A stretch of DNA of 64,000 bases from a gamma proteobacterium symbiont of Ctena orbiculata (lineage in GTDB: Bacteria; Pseudomonadota; Gammaproteobacteria; Chromatiales; Chromatiaceae): the NCBI GenBank assembly GCA_003058495.1, contig QBVC01000023.1, positions 112,155 through 176,154 of the forward strand. Reading direction: 5' to 3'. Below the pieces are notes generated by a model. That model saw only the letters and a list, made by a program, of their open reading frames with translations, was not told the DNA's origin and did not search any database. The position numbers and the translations under genes are program-made. Numbering within the stretch: the stretch's first letter is position 1; the number at the start of each line of letters is the position of its first letter. Shown piece after piece: positions 1 through 8,482 of this stretch.

Positions 1-1
1 C

Positions 2-88
2 TACCGTCCGGTTTCCGTGGAGCAGGGCGCGATCAGCGTGGATGTGGACGCCCATCTCGAAAAGTACCGCGGCAAAGGGGAGCTGTAG
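2..88 (+). CDS. hupD: C-terminal end of a probable hydrogenase maturation protease (partial)
   Basis: Only the last 28 codons are present; the reading frame enters from the left edge and stops at TAG 86-88. The tail has an acidic VDVDAHLEKY-like stretch of the kind that closes HupD/HoxM proteases, which trim the C-terminus of the hydrogenase large subunit after nickel insertion. The TAG shares one base with the GTG start of hupF, and hupD usually lies just before hupF in hup operons. The assignment rests mainly on this gene order; the fragment is too short to show any catalytic residue. Confidence 0.45.
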   Translation, partial: YRPVSVEQGAISVDVDAHLEKYRGKGEL

Positions 89-390
89 TGTGTATCGGTG
101 TGCCGATGCGGGTGCTCTCAACCCAACCGGGTTATGCGCTATGCGAGGGTATGGGAGAGACCCGTCTGGTGGATATCCTGCTCGTGGGCGAGCAACCGAT
201 CGGCAGTTGGCTGCTGGTGTTTCTCGATACCGCCCGTGAGGTATTGAGCGAGGAGGGAGCAAGGGAGATAACCCAGGCGCTGCAGGCCCTCGATCTCGCC
301 ATCGGGGGGGAGCGCGATATCGACCATCTGTTCAGCGACCTGGTGAATCGTGAACCCCAACTACCGCCACATCTTCGACCGGCCAAATAG
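88..390 (+). CDS. hupF: Hydrogenase assembly chaperone HupF (HypC family)
   Basis: A 100-residue HypC-family protein that begins MCIGVPM; the Cys at position 2 is the residue this family uses to bind the Fe(CN)2CO precursor and the large subunit. It is longer than HypC (about 75-80 aa) and has the extra C-terminal part typical of HupF, which is thought to protect the large subunit under oxygen. The GTG start at 88 overlaps the previous stop by one base, implying translational coupling. A separate true HypC lies at 5374, so the two paralogues are distinguishable by length and position. Confidence 0.88.
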   Translation: MCIGVPMRVLSTQPGYALCEGMGETRLVDILLVGEQPIGSWLLVFLDTAREVLSEEGAREITQALQALDLAIGGERDIDHLFSDLVNREPQLPPHLRPAK

Positions 391-402
391 CAGGAGACCG
401 CT

Positions 403-828
403 ATGCCATCGCCTCTGATCAGAGACCTCATTGAGAACAAAGCGATTCCCACCGTGACTGTGAAGACCCTCGATGATTTTGTCCGTGCCCATAGCCACTG
501 CCTGCTCTTTTTCACCGAGAACCCGCAGCAGTTTCCCGAGAGCAACGATGTGGCGGTCGTGCTGCCCCTGCTGATGGCGGAGTTTGGCGATCGCTTTCGG
601 GTCGCCGTGGTCGATCGCGAGAGCGAGCGCCAGCTGCATGCCCGTTTTCCCTTCGATGGTTGGCCGGCGCTGGTGATGCTGAAGGATGGCGCCTATGTGG
701 GTGCGATCTCGCGCATGCGGGATTGGGATGTCTATCTCAACGAGATCGAGCGCCTGTTGATCGCCCAACCCTCGCCGTCGCCAAGTTTCAAGATCCCTGT
801 CGTCGGCGCCCCCGGGCGCTGCCACTAG
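403..828 (+). CDS. hupG: Hydrogenase expression protein HupG (HyaE family)
   Basis: A 141-residue HyaE/HupG-family protein with a thioredoxin-like fold but no CxxC pair; the family is a chaperone for the hydrogenase small subunit and its Tat export. The visible core includes a hydrophobic strand HCLLFF near residue 35 and a WPALVMLKDG strand near residue 87, where thioredoxins have their cis-Pro region. It starts 12 bp after hupF with an AGGAGA ribosome-binding site at about 391. Its place between hupF and hupH matches hup operons of rhizobia and Ralstonia. Confidence 0.85.
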   Translation: MPSPLIRDLIENKAIPTVTVKTLDDFVRAHSHCLLFFTENPQQFPESNDVAVVLPLLMAEFGDRFRVAVVDRESERQLHARFPFDGWPALVMLKDGAYVGAISRMRDWDVYLNEIERLLIAQPSPSPSFKIPVVGAPGRCH

Positions 829-857
829 TACCAACAGGCCCAAGGAGTACTCCCGCC

Positions 858-1727
858 ATGAAGGATATCAACATACCCGTCAGCGTCACCGGTCCAGGCT
901 CCCAGCCGGGGGAAGAGGATGGGGCGGCCCTCGATATCTTGCAACTCCCGGATGAGATGTCGACCTTCAACGCGCCTGAGATACCCGATCCGGATCAGGT
1001 GCGGAATCTCGACAGAGGCATGTCGGCATTGTCCGAACTGGACGGGATTCTCAGGCTTCAGGCCGAGATCAACGATCCCAAGCCTGAAATCGTCGACATC
1101 TCGCATCTGGATGAAGAGAATCGGAACCTGGTCGACCAGGTGCTGGGTGAGGGCGAGGTCAGCATGATCTTCCGGGGAGCGCATACAAGCGCCAGGATTC
1201 AGGAGTCGGTGATGGCGGGTATCTGGCGGATCAGGTATTTCGACAACCAGGGAGAACCGGTGTCGGACGCCATCGAGGTGGCTCAGGTGCCGAGGCTCTG
1301 CCGCCGCCATGTCTTCAGCCATGCCTCCCATCGCGTCGATACCCAACTCGATTCGATTCCCGAGGGGGTATTGAATGCGCCCCCGCTGCTGGCGGAGATC
1401 AACGACAAGGTGGCCGAATACCGGCCGGGCGGGGAGAGCCACGTCATCAACCTCACCCTGTTGCCGCAAACCGAGCAGGATCTCTCCTTCCTCATCGAAC
1501 GCCTGGGCGAGGGCTCCCTGACCATTCTGTCCAGAGGCTATGGCAACTGCCGCATCAGCAGCACGGCGGTGCAGAATGTCTGGTGGGTGCAATATTTCAA
1601 CTCCCAGGACAAGAATATTCTCAATACCCTCGAGATCGGGGGTGTGCCCGAGGTTGCCGCCGCTGCCCATGAGGATATCCGGGAGAGCGCACAGCGCCTC
1701 AATGAAATCATGGGGGCCTATCGGTGA
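858..1727 (+). CDS. hupH: Hydrogenase expression protein HupH (HyaF family)
   Basis: A 289-residue HyaF/HupH protein, needed for maturation of the small subunit of membrane-bound uptake hydrogenases. The C-terminal half carries the conserved HVINLTLLPQTEQDL and GRGYGNCRI-like segments, seen here as SRGYGNCRISST, followed by VWWVQYFNSQDKNILNTLEI, which is characteristic of the family. A longer open frame begins at 660 but overlaps hupG; ATG 858 is chosen because it follows an AAGGAG ribosome-binding site at 842-847. The stop at 1725-1727 overlaps the GTG start of hupI by four bases. Confidence 0.88.
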   Translation: MKDINIPVSVTGPGSQPGEEDGAALDILQLPDEMSTFNAPEIPDPDQVRNLDRGMSALSELDGILRLQAEINDPKPEIVDISHLDEENRNLVDQVLGEGEVSMIFRGAHTSARIQESVMAGIWRIRYFDNQGEPVSDAIEVAQVPRLCRRHVFSHASHRVDTQLDSIPEGVLNAPPLLAEINDKVAEYRPGGESHVINLTLLPQTEQDLSFLIERLGEGSLTILSRGYGNCRISSTAVQNVWWVQYFNSQDKNILNTLEIGGVPEVAAAAHEDIRESAQRLNEIMGAYR

Positions 1728-1948
1728 GCGCTGCCTTCTTTGCCGGTTCCTACGGCGGCGATGACGATAAGCTCCATGACCGGAGCCGGCTGGAGTGCAA
1801 GATCTGCTGGTATATCTACGATCCCGCCGAGGGTGACGACTATTGGCAGATACCCCCGGGTACACCCTTCTCCCAGCTGCCGGAGCACTGGAGCTGCCCC
1901 AACTGCGACGGCAAAAAGAGCGACTTCATGGTGGTGAGGGAGGCCTAG
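1724..1948 (+). CDS. hupI: Rubredoxin HupI
   Basis: A 74-residue rubredoxin. It has the two iron-binding Cys pairs CKIC (about residues 25-28) and CPNC (about 58-61), with the aromatic residues WYIYDPAEGD and the GTPF loop between them. Rubredoxins encoded inside hup operons supply or shield electrons and iron during small-subunit maturation in oxygen. The GTG start lies within a 4-base overlap with hupH. The N-terminal 20 residues before the first Cys are longer than in free-standing rubredoxins, as is usual for HupI. Confidence 0.93.
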   Translation: MSAAFFAGSYGGDDDKLHDRSRLECKICWYIYDPAEGDDYWQIPPGTPFSQLPEHWSCPNCDGKKSDFMVVREA

Positions 1949-1949
1949 C

Positions 1950-2546
1950 GTGATCTGTCCCGACTACCTCATCGAAGGTCTGGAGCGGCAGTTTCGTCAG
2001 ATTCAGCAGCAGCGCATGCAGGGCCTGCCGCTGCTCAATCCCAAGCTGCGTGTGGAAGCGGTCGGGTTTCGAGAGTGGAACGGCTACTGTCTCGGGGTCT
2101 TGATCACACCCTGGTTCATGAACCTGATGCTGCTGCCGCCGGAAGGGGACAGTTGGAAAGAGTCGAGGATCGGTGACAAGGTGCTGCACCAGATGCCCTC
2201 GGGACCCTATGAGTTCATCCTTGGCGAGGAGGAGGGTGTAGGCCGCTACCAGATGTGTTCGCTCTTTTCGCCGGTATTCGAGTTTGCCGATCAGGAGACA
2301 GCGGTGGCCACGGCCGAAGCAGTGATGGATGCCCTGATGAGTCCCGAGCATCGCGACACTGTCTCAACCTGCGAAAGCGAGATCGAGCGTCGCTGGGCAG
2401 GTGGTTCGGAGAGCGAGGCGGATGATGGGGAGGGACACCCGTTGGATGAAACACGGGCGCCGCTGAGGCAGCGCTTGCAGCAACCCCTGAGTCGTCGCGA
2501 TCTGTTGCGCGGAAAGCTCAGTGACGGGATGGATGTTGAGCAGTGA
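1950..2546 (+). CDS. hupJ: NiFe hydrogenase assembly chaperone HupJ (HybE family)
   Basis: A 198-residue HybE-type chaperone. The recognisable core is EAVGFREWNGYCLGVLITPWFMNLMLLP (residues about 34-61), followed by a SGPYEFILGEEEGVGRYQMCSLFSPV segment; both are hallmarks of HybE/HupJ, which bind the small-subunit Tat signal region. The GTG start lies one base after the rubredoxin stop. The last 45 residues are charged and less conserved. The gene overlaps hupK by four bases. Confidence 0.9.
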   Translation: MICPDYLIEGLERQFRQIQQQRMQGLPLLNPKLRVEAVGFREWNGYCLGVLITPWFMNLMLLPPEGDSWKESRIGDKVLHQMPSGPYEFILGEEEGVGRYQMCSLFSPVFEFADQETAVATAEAVMDALMSPEHRDTVSTCESEIERRWAGGSESEADDGEGHPLDETRAPLRQRLQQPLSRRDLLRGKLSDGMDVEQ

Positions 2547-3724
2547 ACGTCGAAGGCGAGATTCTGATAGAACTCTATCGCAGTCGGCGTCGCGTGGAAA
2601 AGGTGACTATCCGCTCCAGCCGTCCCCTGCAGTTGACGACCCTGTTCGAGGGTAAGTCGGTGAATGAGCTGCTCAGGGTGGTGCCCATGCTCTACAGTGT
2701 CTGCGCCACGGCCCAGGCCTCTGCGGCAGCCCAGGCCTGCCGCCGGGCGACGGGCCTGGATGGAGATGTCCGGGCCGAGCTGGCCGAGAAGATGCTGGTC
2801 GACGTGGAGACCGCCCGTGAACATCTCTGGCGTCTGCTCATCGACTGGAGCAACTATGTCGAAGAGCCGGTCGATCGTCCGCTGGTCAGTTCACTGTCAA
2901 CCCTCTTGCCAGCGGCAAAAAGCGCCTGCTTCGATGAGGGTGGGCCGTTCACCCTGAGACCGGCCCTGTCACTGGATGGTGAAGGATTCGAGTCGGTCAT
3001 CGAAAGGATATCGAAGACCGCGGCGGAGGCTGTCTTCTCAATGCCTGCCGATGAATGGCACGCCTTCGACAAGGTTGAGACGCTCGATCGCTGGCTCGAC
3101 CAGACATCGACCGCCTCGGCAATGCTGCTGCGAAGGATAAGGGATCGGCGGACAGGCGGCTTGGCCGATGCCGGCTCCAATCCCCTGCCCAGCATTGATC
3201 ACCAGGCGCTCGGCAAGCGCCTGGGGGACGTGGATGCCGAGCAGTTCATCGCCGCGCCCGACTGGATGGGCGCACAACTCGAGACCACGTCCCTGACGCG
3301 AATGGTCTCCCATCCCCTGCTGCAGGATCTGAGCAGGCGCTATGGCTTCGGGCTGATGACCCGTATGGTGGCCAGGCTGTTGGAATTGGCCGCCATACCG
3401 GGGCGGCTGAGTCGTCGCTTGGAGGGCTTGCGAGATGATCCCGTTGATAGCGTGAGCCTAGGCGCCGAGAGAGACGAGGGGGAAGGATTGGGTGAGGTGG
3501 AAGCGGCCCGCGGTCGCTTGTTTCACCGCGCGGTGGTGGAGAAGGGAAAGATAGCCAAGTACCAGATTCTGGCGCCTACGGAGTGGAATTTTCATCCCCG
3601 GGGGATGGTCGCAAAGGGCTTGCTCTCACTCCCCGCCGTCGATATATCGCTGCTCAAAGAGTATGCGGATCTCTTCATCAACACCGTCGATCCCTGCGTC
3701 GGTTATCGGCTCGAGGTGGTCTGA
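2543..3724 (+). CDS. hupK: Hydrogenase maturation scaffold HupK
   Basis: A 393-residue protein related to the hydrogenase large subunit that lacks the nickel-binding N-terminal CxxC. The C-terminal part (about 325-393) resembles the large subunit: a segment with EAARGRLFHRAVVEKGKI, then KYQILAPTEWNFHPRG, and an ending DPCVGYRLEV that keeps one Cys. HupK is proposed to act as a scaffold on which the Fe(CN)2CO centre is assembled. It uses a GTG start in a 4-base overlap with hupJ, and its stop overlaps the hypA start by one base, so it belongs to the same transcript. Confidence 0.88.
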   Translation: MNVEGEILIELYRSRRRVEKVTIRSSRPLQLTTLFEGKSVNELLRVVPMLYSVCATAQASAAAQACRRATGLDGDVRAELAEKMLVDVETAREHLWRLLIDWSNYVEEPVDRPLVSSLSTLLPAAKSACFDEGGPFTLRPALSLDGEGFESVIERISKTAAEAVFSMPADEWHAFDKVETLDRWLDQTSTASAMLLRRIRDRRTGGLADAGSNPLPSIDHQALGKRLGDVDAEQFIAAPDWMGAQLETTSLTRMVSHPLLQDLSRRYGFGLMTRMVARLLELAAIPGRLSRRLEGLRDDPVDSVSLGAERDEGEGLGEVEAARGRLFHRAVVEKGKIAKYQILAPTEWNFHPRGMVAKGLLSLPAVDISLLKEYADLFINTVDPCVGYRLEVV

Positions 3725-4065
3725 TGCATGAGATGTCGCTTTGCGAGGGTGTGCTGCAGCTGCTTGAGGAGCATGCCGTCAGTCAGGGCTTCAGCCGGGT
3801 CAAGCGTGTCTGGCTGGAGATTGGCGCCCTCTCGGGGGTGGAACCGGAGGCGATGCGTTTCAGTTTCGATGCAGTGATGCGAGAGAGCCTGGCCGATGGC
3901 GCGCAACTGGAGATCATCCATCAGCCCGGCGAGGCCTGGTGCATGCAGTGCAGCAAGCCGGTTCAGGTTGCGGCACGCTACCAGGCCTGTCCGCAATGCG
4001 GCAGCTATCAGCTGCAGGTGACCGGCGGTGACGAGATGCGGGTCAAGGAGCTGGAAGTCGAATAG
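3724..4065 (+). CDS. hypA: Hydrogenase nickel incorporation protein HypA
   Basis: A 113-residue HypA. The N-terminus MHEMSLC contains the His2 nickel ligand and Glu3. The C-terminal half has the zinc-binding CMQC...CPQC pairs (about residues 78-98). HypA works with HypB to insert nickel into the hydrogenase large subunit. ATG 3724 overlaps the hupK stop by one base; a longer frame starting at 3583 is rejected because it lies inside hupK and would hide the conserved MHEMSL start. Confidence 0.96.
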   Translation: MHEMSLCEGVLQLLEEHAVSQGFSRVKRVWLEIGALSGVEPEAMRFSFDAVMRESLADGAQLEIIHQPGEAWCMQCSKPVQVAARYQACPQCGSYQLQVTGGDEMRVKELEVE

Positions 4066-4102
4066 TTTTCATAATTCAAAATTCACACTAGAGGTGTTTG
4101 TT

Positions 4103-4942
4103 ATGTGTACGGTTTGCGGTTGTGGTGAAGGCGAGACGAAGATCGAGGGTCATGAGCATGATCACAATCACCACCATCATCACGACGGCCACGGCGAGCA
4201 TGGGCATACCCATGACTACGGCCAGGGTCCTGCCCATGCCCATGCGCCCGGTCTCTCCCAGTCGAGGATGGTGCAGATCGAGCAGGATATTCTGAGCAAG
4301 AATAATCAGTATGCCGGGGCCAACCGGCGCTACTTCGAGCAGCTGGGGATACTGGCTCTCAACCTGGTATCCAGCCCGGGTTCGGGTAAGACGACCCTGT
4401 TGACCCGAACCATCAGCGATCTCATGGCGAACTATGCCATCAGCGTCATCGAGGGCGATCAGCAGACCGCCAACGATGCACAGCGGATACGCGCCACCGG
4501 GGCGAATGCGCTGCAGATCAATACCGGCAAGGGATGCCACCTGGATGGCCACATGGTCGGTCATGCCCTGGAAACGCTGAAACCGGAGCAGGGGAGCCTG
4601 TTGTTCATCGAGAATGTGGGCAACCTGGTCTGTCCCGCCGCCTTCGACCTGGGGGAGGCGCACAAGGTGGCGATCCTCTCCGTCACCGAGGGTGAGGACA
4701 AGCCGGTCAAGTATCCCGATATGTTTCACGCCGCCGACCTGATGCTGTTGAACAAGATCGACCTGCTGCCCCATCTCGATTTCGATGTGGAGCGCTGTAT
4801 CGACTATGCGCAGCGGATCAATCCGCGGATCAAGGTGTTGCAGGTCTCGGCAACAACCGGCGAGGGGATGGAGGCCTGGTACCAGTGGATCGTGGCCAGC
4901 CGGCAGATGGCGTTGGCTGGCAATCCGGCAGTGCCGGCTTGA
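4103..4942 (+). CDS. hypB: Hydrogenase nickel incorporation GTPase HypB
   Basis: A 279-residue G3E-family GTPase. The N-terminus [12 protein letters not shown] carries the CxxCGC high-affinity nickel site, followed by a histidine-rich stretch (about residues 18-50) that can store nickel. The P-loop is [11 protein letters not shown] (about residue 94), with later GTPase motifs ENVGNLVCP and NKIDLLP. HypB delivers nickel together with HypA. ATG 4103 is chosen because it gives the canonical MCTVCGC start. A short A/T-rich sequence before it (4066-4090) resembles a fragment of a repeat found at 29.98 and 34.30 kb. Confidence 0.96.
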   Translation: MCTVCGCGEGETKIEGHEHDHNHHHHHDGHGEHGHTHDYGQGPAHAHAPGLSQSRMVQIEQDILSKNNQYAGANRRYFEQLGILALNLVSSPGSGKTTLLTRTISDLMANYAISVIEGDQQTANDAQRIRATGANALQINTGKGCHLDGHMVGHALETLKPEQGSLLFIENVGNLVCPAAFDLGEAHKVAILSVTEGEDKPVKYPDMFHAADLMLLNKIDLLPHLDFDVERCIDYAQRINPRIKVLQVSATTGEGMEAWYQWIVASRQMALAGNPAVPA

Positions 4943-4946
4943 TACA

Positions 4947-5150
4947 AGTCCGCAAATGAACGCAAATAAACGCGAATACATTGAAGTTTTCCTGAGCCGC
5001 ATCCAATGTCGATCAAGACGTAGGGTGCGGTTTACCGCACCAAATAAAACAAGCAGATCAAAAAAGAAAGATTTTTTGGCGGCAATTCGCGGTGATTTGC
5101 GACCATTTGCGGTGAAGAGTAATGGTGCGGCAAGCCGCACCCTACAAACT
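4947..5150. repeat. Mosaic intergenic repeat block 1 (hypB-hypC gap)
   Basis: The gap is 431 bp and holds no convincing gene. It starts with a copy of the dispersed repeat AGTCCGCAAATGAACGC... at 4947-4979. Two GTGCGG...CCGCAC palindromes in opposite orientation follow (5023-5041 and 5122-5144), with a degenerate reverse copy of the first repeat around 5082-5118. The rest (5150-5340) has a GACGGTTATCTTTC / GAAAGATAACCGACAG inverted pair (about 5194 and 5270) that could form a long hairpin. No hypF is present here although hypF often sits at this place. Confidence 0.8.
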
Positions 5151-5373
5151 TCGCAGTGAATATTATCCATACACGGTAGGAGGTTGGTGGCTGACGGTTA
5201 TCTTTCGCAGTAGCGGCAGGGATGCCGCGTAAGCCCCGTCAGCACAAGGACGTGCTGTCGGGGCGTCGGAGAAAGATAACCGACAGACACTAACCGGGGG
5301 TTGGAAGAATTGCATAAGCAGATTTCTGATGCACCTGATGGGTGACAATAAAACGACAGAGGAGTGAGCGAAC

Positions 5374-5594
5374 ATGTGCTTGGCCATACCGGCAAAAGTG
5401 GTCGCCATCGACGAGCAGGGCGAGAACGCCACCGTGGTATTGGGCGAGGTGAGGAAAGAGGTCTCGCTTGCCCTGGTCGATGATGTCTCCGTGGATGACT
5501 TCGTGCTGATCCATGTGGGCTATGCCCTCAACAAGGTGAGCGAGGAGGAGGCGGAGAAGACCCTCCGGCTGTTTGCCCAGGCGGGAGTGGCGCC

Positions 5595-5598
<4 letters not shown>
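5374..5598 (+). CDS. hypC: Hydrogenase assembly chaperone HypC
   Basis: A 74-residue HypC that begins MCLAIPAKV, with the invariant Cys2. HypC forms a complex with HypD that carries the iron-cyanide-carbonyl unit to the large subunit. A GGAGTGAG ribosome-binding site lies at about 5360. The stop overlaps the hypD ATG by four bases. Confidence 0.96.
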
Positions 5599-6734
<1,136 letters not shown>

Positions 6735-6758
6735 TCGGATATGGCAGGAAAAAGTATG

Positions 6759-7073
6759 AGTCCGCAAATGAACGCAAATGAACGCAAATGTTTAAGACAA
6801 ATGTTTATTGTTCCCACGCCCAAGCGTGGGAATACAGATGTTGGATTATTGGCAGGTCGAGGCATGGGTTCCCACGGAGGACCGTGGGAACCAGATAAAA
6901 ATATGAGTCCGCAAATGAACGCGAATGAACGCAAATGTTTAAAAGTTAATGTAGGGTGCGGCTTGCCGCACCGATCAGGGTTGGATTTATCCCAGAACCC
7001 AACTTCCTCGTATCCGAACTCCCACCTGGAAACACAGAATCAATTTGCGTTCATTCACGTTCATTTGCGGACT
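6759..7073. repeat. Mosaic intergenic repeat block 2 (hypD-hypE gap)
   Basis: Two direct copies of the AGTCCGCAAATGAACGC repeat (6759-6790 and 6906-6937) and one inverted copy (7042-7073) bound the block. Between them lie a GTTCCCACG...CGTGGGAA hairpin pair (6810-6832 and 6868-6892) and one copy of the palindrome GGTGCGGCTTGCCGCACC-type (about 6951-6973). No gene is seen in the 371-bp gap. The same modules in similar order recur in the hypE-hypX and hoxA-hoxJ gaps. Confidence 0.85.
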
Positions 7074-7105
7074 GATTTTTCTTTATCTCATACCGGAGTG
7101 GAACA

Positions 7106-8155
7106 ATGAACGCGGTGGTGAAACGTTTTCCCCTGCGCCTCGACACCCGGGGCGCCAGGGTCGATATGACCCATGGCAGCGGAGGCCGCGCCATGGCGCA
7201 GCTGATCGAGGAGCTGTTCCTCAAACATTTCGACAACGAACTGCTAAGGCAGGGCAACGACCAGGCCGCCTTCGATGTCTCCGCGGGGCGCATGGTGATG
7301 AGCGTGGATGGTCATGTCATCTCGCCGCTCTTCTTCCCCGGCGGCGACATCGGTTCGCTGGCGGTGCACGGGACCTTGAACGATGTCGCCATGTCCGGAG
7401 CGCGGCCGCTCTATCTCTCCGCCGGGTTCATCCTGGAAGAGGGTTTTCCCCTCGCCGATCTCGATCGCATCGTCGCCAGCATGGGCCGCGCGGCCGCCGA
7501 GGCGGGCGTGCCGGTGGTCACCGGCGATACCAAGGTGGTGGAGAAGGGCAAGGGAGACGGTGTCTTCATCACCACCACCGGCATCGGGGTGGTGCCTCAA
7601 GGGGTCGACATTTCGGGGGATCGCGCCCAACCAGGCGACCAGATCATCCTCAGCGGTTCCATCGGTGATCACGGGGTGGCGATCATGTCGAGCCGGGAGA
7701 ACCTGGAATTCGAGACCAGCATCGAGTCCGACTCGGCTTCGCTGCACAGTCTGGTGCAACGGATGGTCGAGACCGCCCCCGGGATCCACAGCCTGCGCGA
7801 TCCCACCCGGGGCGGTCTCGCCACGACCCTCAACGAGCTGGCGATGCAGTCGGGGGTCGGCATGCGCCTGGTGGAATCGGCCATCCCCGTCAAGGCCGCG
7901 GTCAGCTCCGCCTGCGAGCTGCTCGGTCTCGATCCCCTCTATGTGGCCAACGAGGGCAAGCTCATCTGTATCTGTTCACCCGATGACGCGGAACGGCTGC
8001 TGCCGCTGATGCAGGCCGATCCCCTGGGCTGCGACAGCCGGATCATCGGTGAAGTGGTGGAGGATGAACACCATTTCGTACAGATGGAGACCCTCTTCGG
8101 CGGCAGCCGGGTGGTCGACTGGCTCTCCGGCGAGCAGCTGCCGAGGATCTGTTGA
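7106..8155 (+). CDS. hypE: Hydrogenase maturation factor HypE
   Basis: A 349-residue AIR-synthase-like ATPase. It ends in PRIC; the terminal Cys is carbamoylated by HypF and dehydrated by HypE to make the cyanide ligands. The N-terminus has the MTHGSGGRAM signature (about residues 18-27), and the middle holds GDTKVVEKG and DPTRGGLATTLNE. A ribosome-binding site (CGGAG) precedes ATG 7106. The enzyme partner HypF is not encoded in this window. Confidence 0.96.
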   Translation: MNAVVKRFPLRLDTRGARVDMTHGSGGRAMAQLIEELFLKHFDNELLRQGNDQAAFDVSAGRMVMSVDGHVISPLFFPGGDIGSLAVHGTLNDVAMSGARPLYLSAGFILEEGFPLADLDRIVASMGRAAAEAGVPVVTGDTKVVEKGKGDGVFITTTGIGVVPQGVDISGDRAQPGDQIILSGSIGDHGVAIMSSRENLEFETSIESDSASLHSLVQRMVETAPGIHSLRDPTRGGLATTLNELAMQSGVGMRLVESAIPVKAAVSSACELLGLDPLYVANEGKLICICSPDDAERLLPLMQADPLGCDSRIIGEVVEDEHHFVQMETLFGGSRVVDWLSGEQLPRIC

Positions 8156-8181
8156 GTACGATGAGTGATGAAGGGTTGAAA

Positions 8182-8430
8182 AGTCCGCAAATGAACGCAA
8201 ATGAACGCAAATTAGTGGATCTATCGGTGCGGCTAGCCGCACCCTACCCAATATTACATGTAGGGTGCGGCTTGCCGCACCATTCCCGTTCCCAGGCTTC
8301 CGTGTGGGAATGCAGATGCATGCGGAAAGGTAGAACAAATCATGGGTTCCCACGCAGGCGCATGGTGAGCAAAAAAAGGTGGGGCTGGGCACCACCCTAC
8401 AGCTCGATTTGGGGTAGGGTGGGGCCCTGC
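8182..8430. repeat. Mosaic intergenic repeat block 3 (hypE-hypX gap)
   Basis: This 327-bp gap has no gene. It holds one AGTCCGCAAATGAACGC repeat (8182-8212), two GGTGCGG...CCGCACC palindromes in opposite orientation (8226-8249 and 8258-8283), the GTTCCCA...GTGGGAA module (8285-8368, more degenerate than elsewhere) and a GGTGGGGC / GCCCCACC pair (8382-8437) not seen in the other blocks. Unlike blocks 2 and 4, it lacks an inverted right-hand copy of the first repeat. Confidence 0.8.
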
Positions 8431-8482
8431 CCCACCGTCGTATCTTTGAGCAGAAACCAAAGCCGGCAGGCTCCCGATTAGC

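Noticed and set aside
7045..7668. 207-residue frame beginning in the repeat before hypE
   Set aside because: Out-of-frame shadow of hypE; its N-terminus is a translation of the dispersed repeat.
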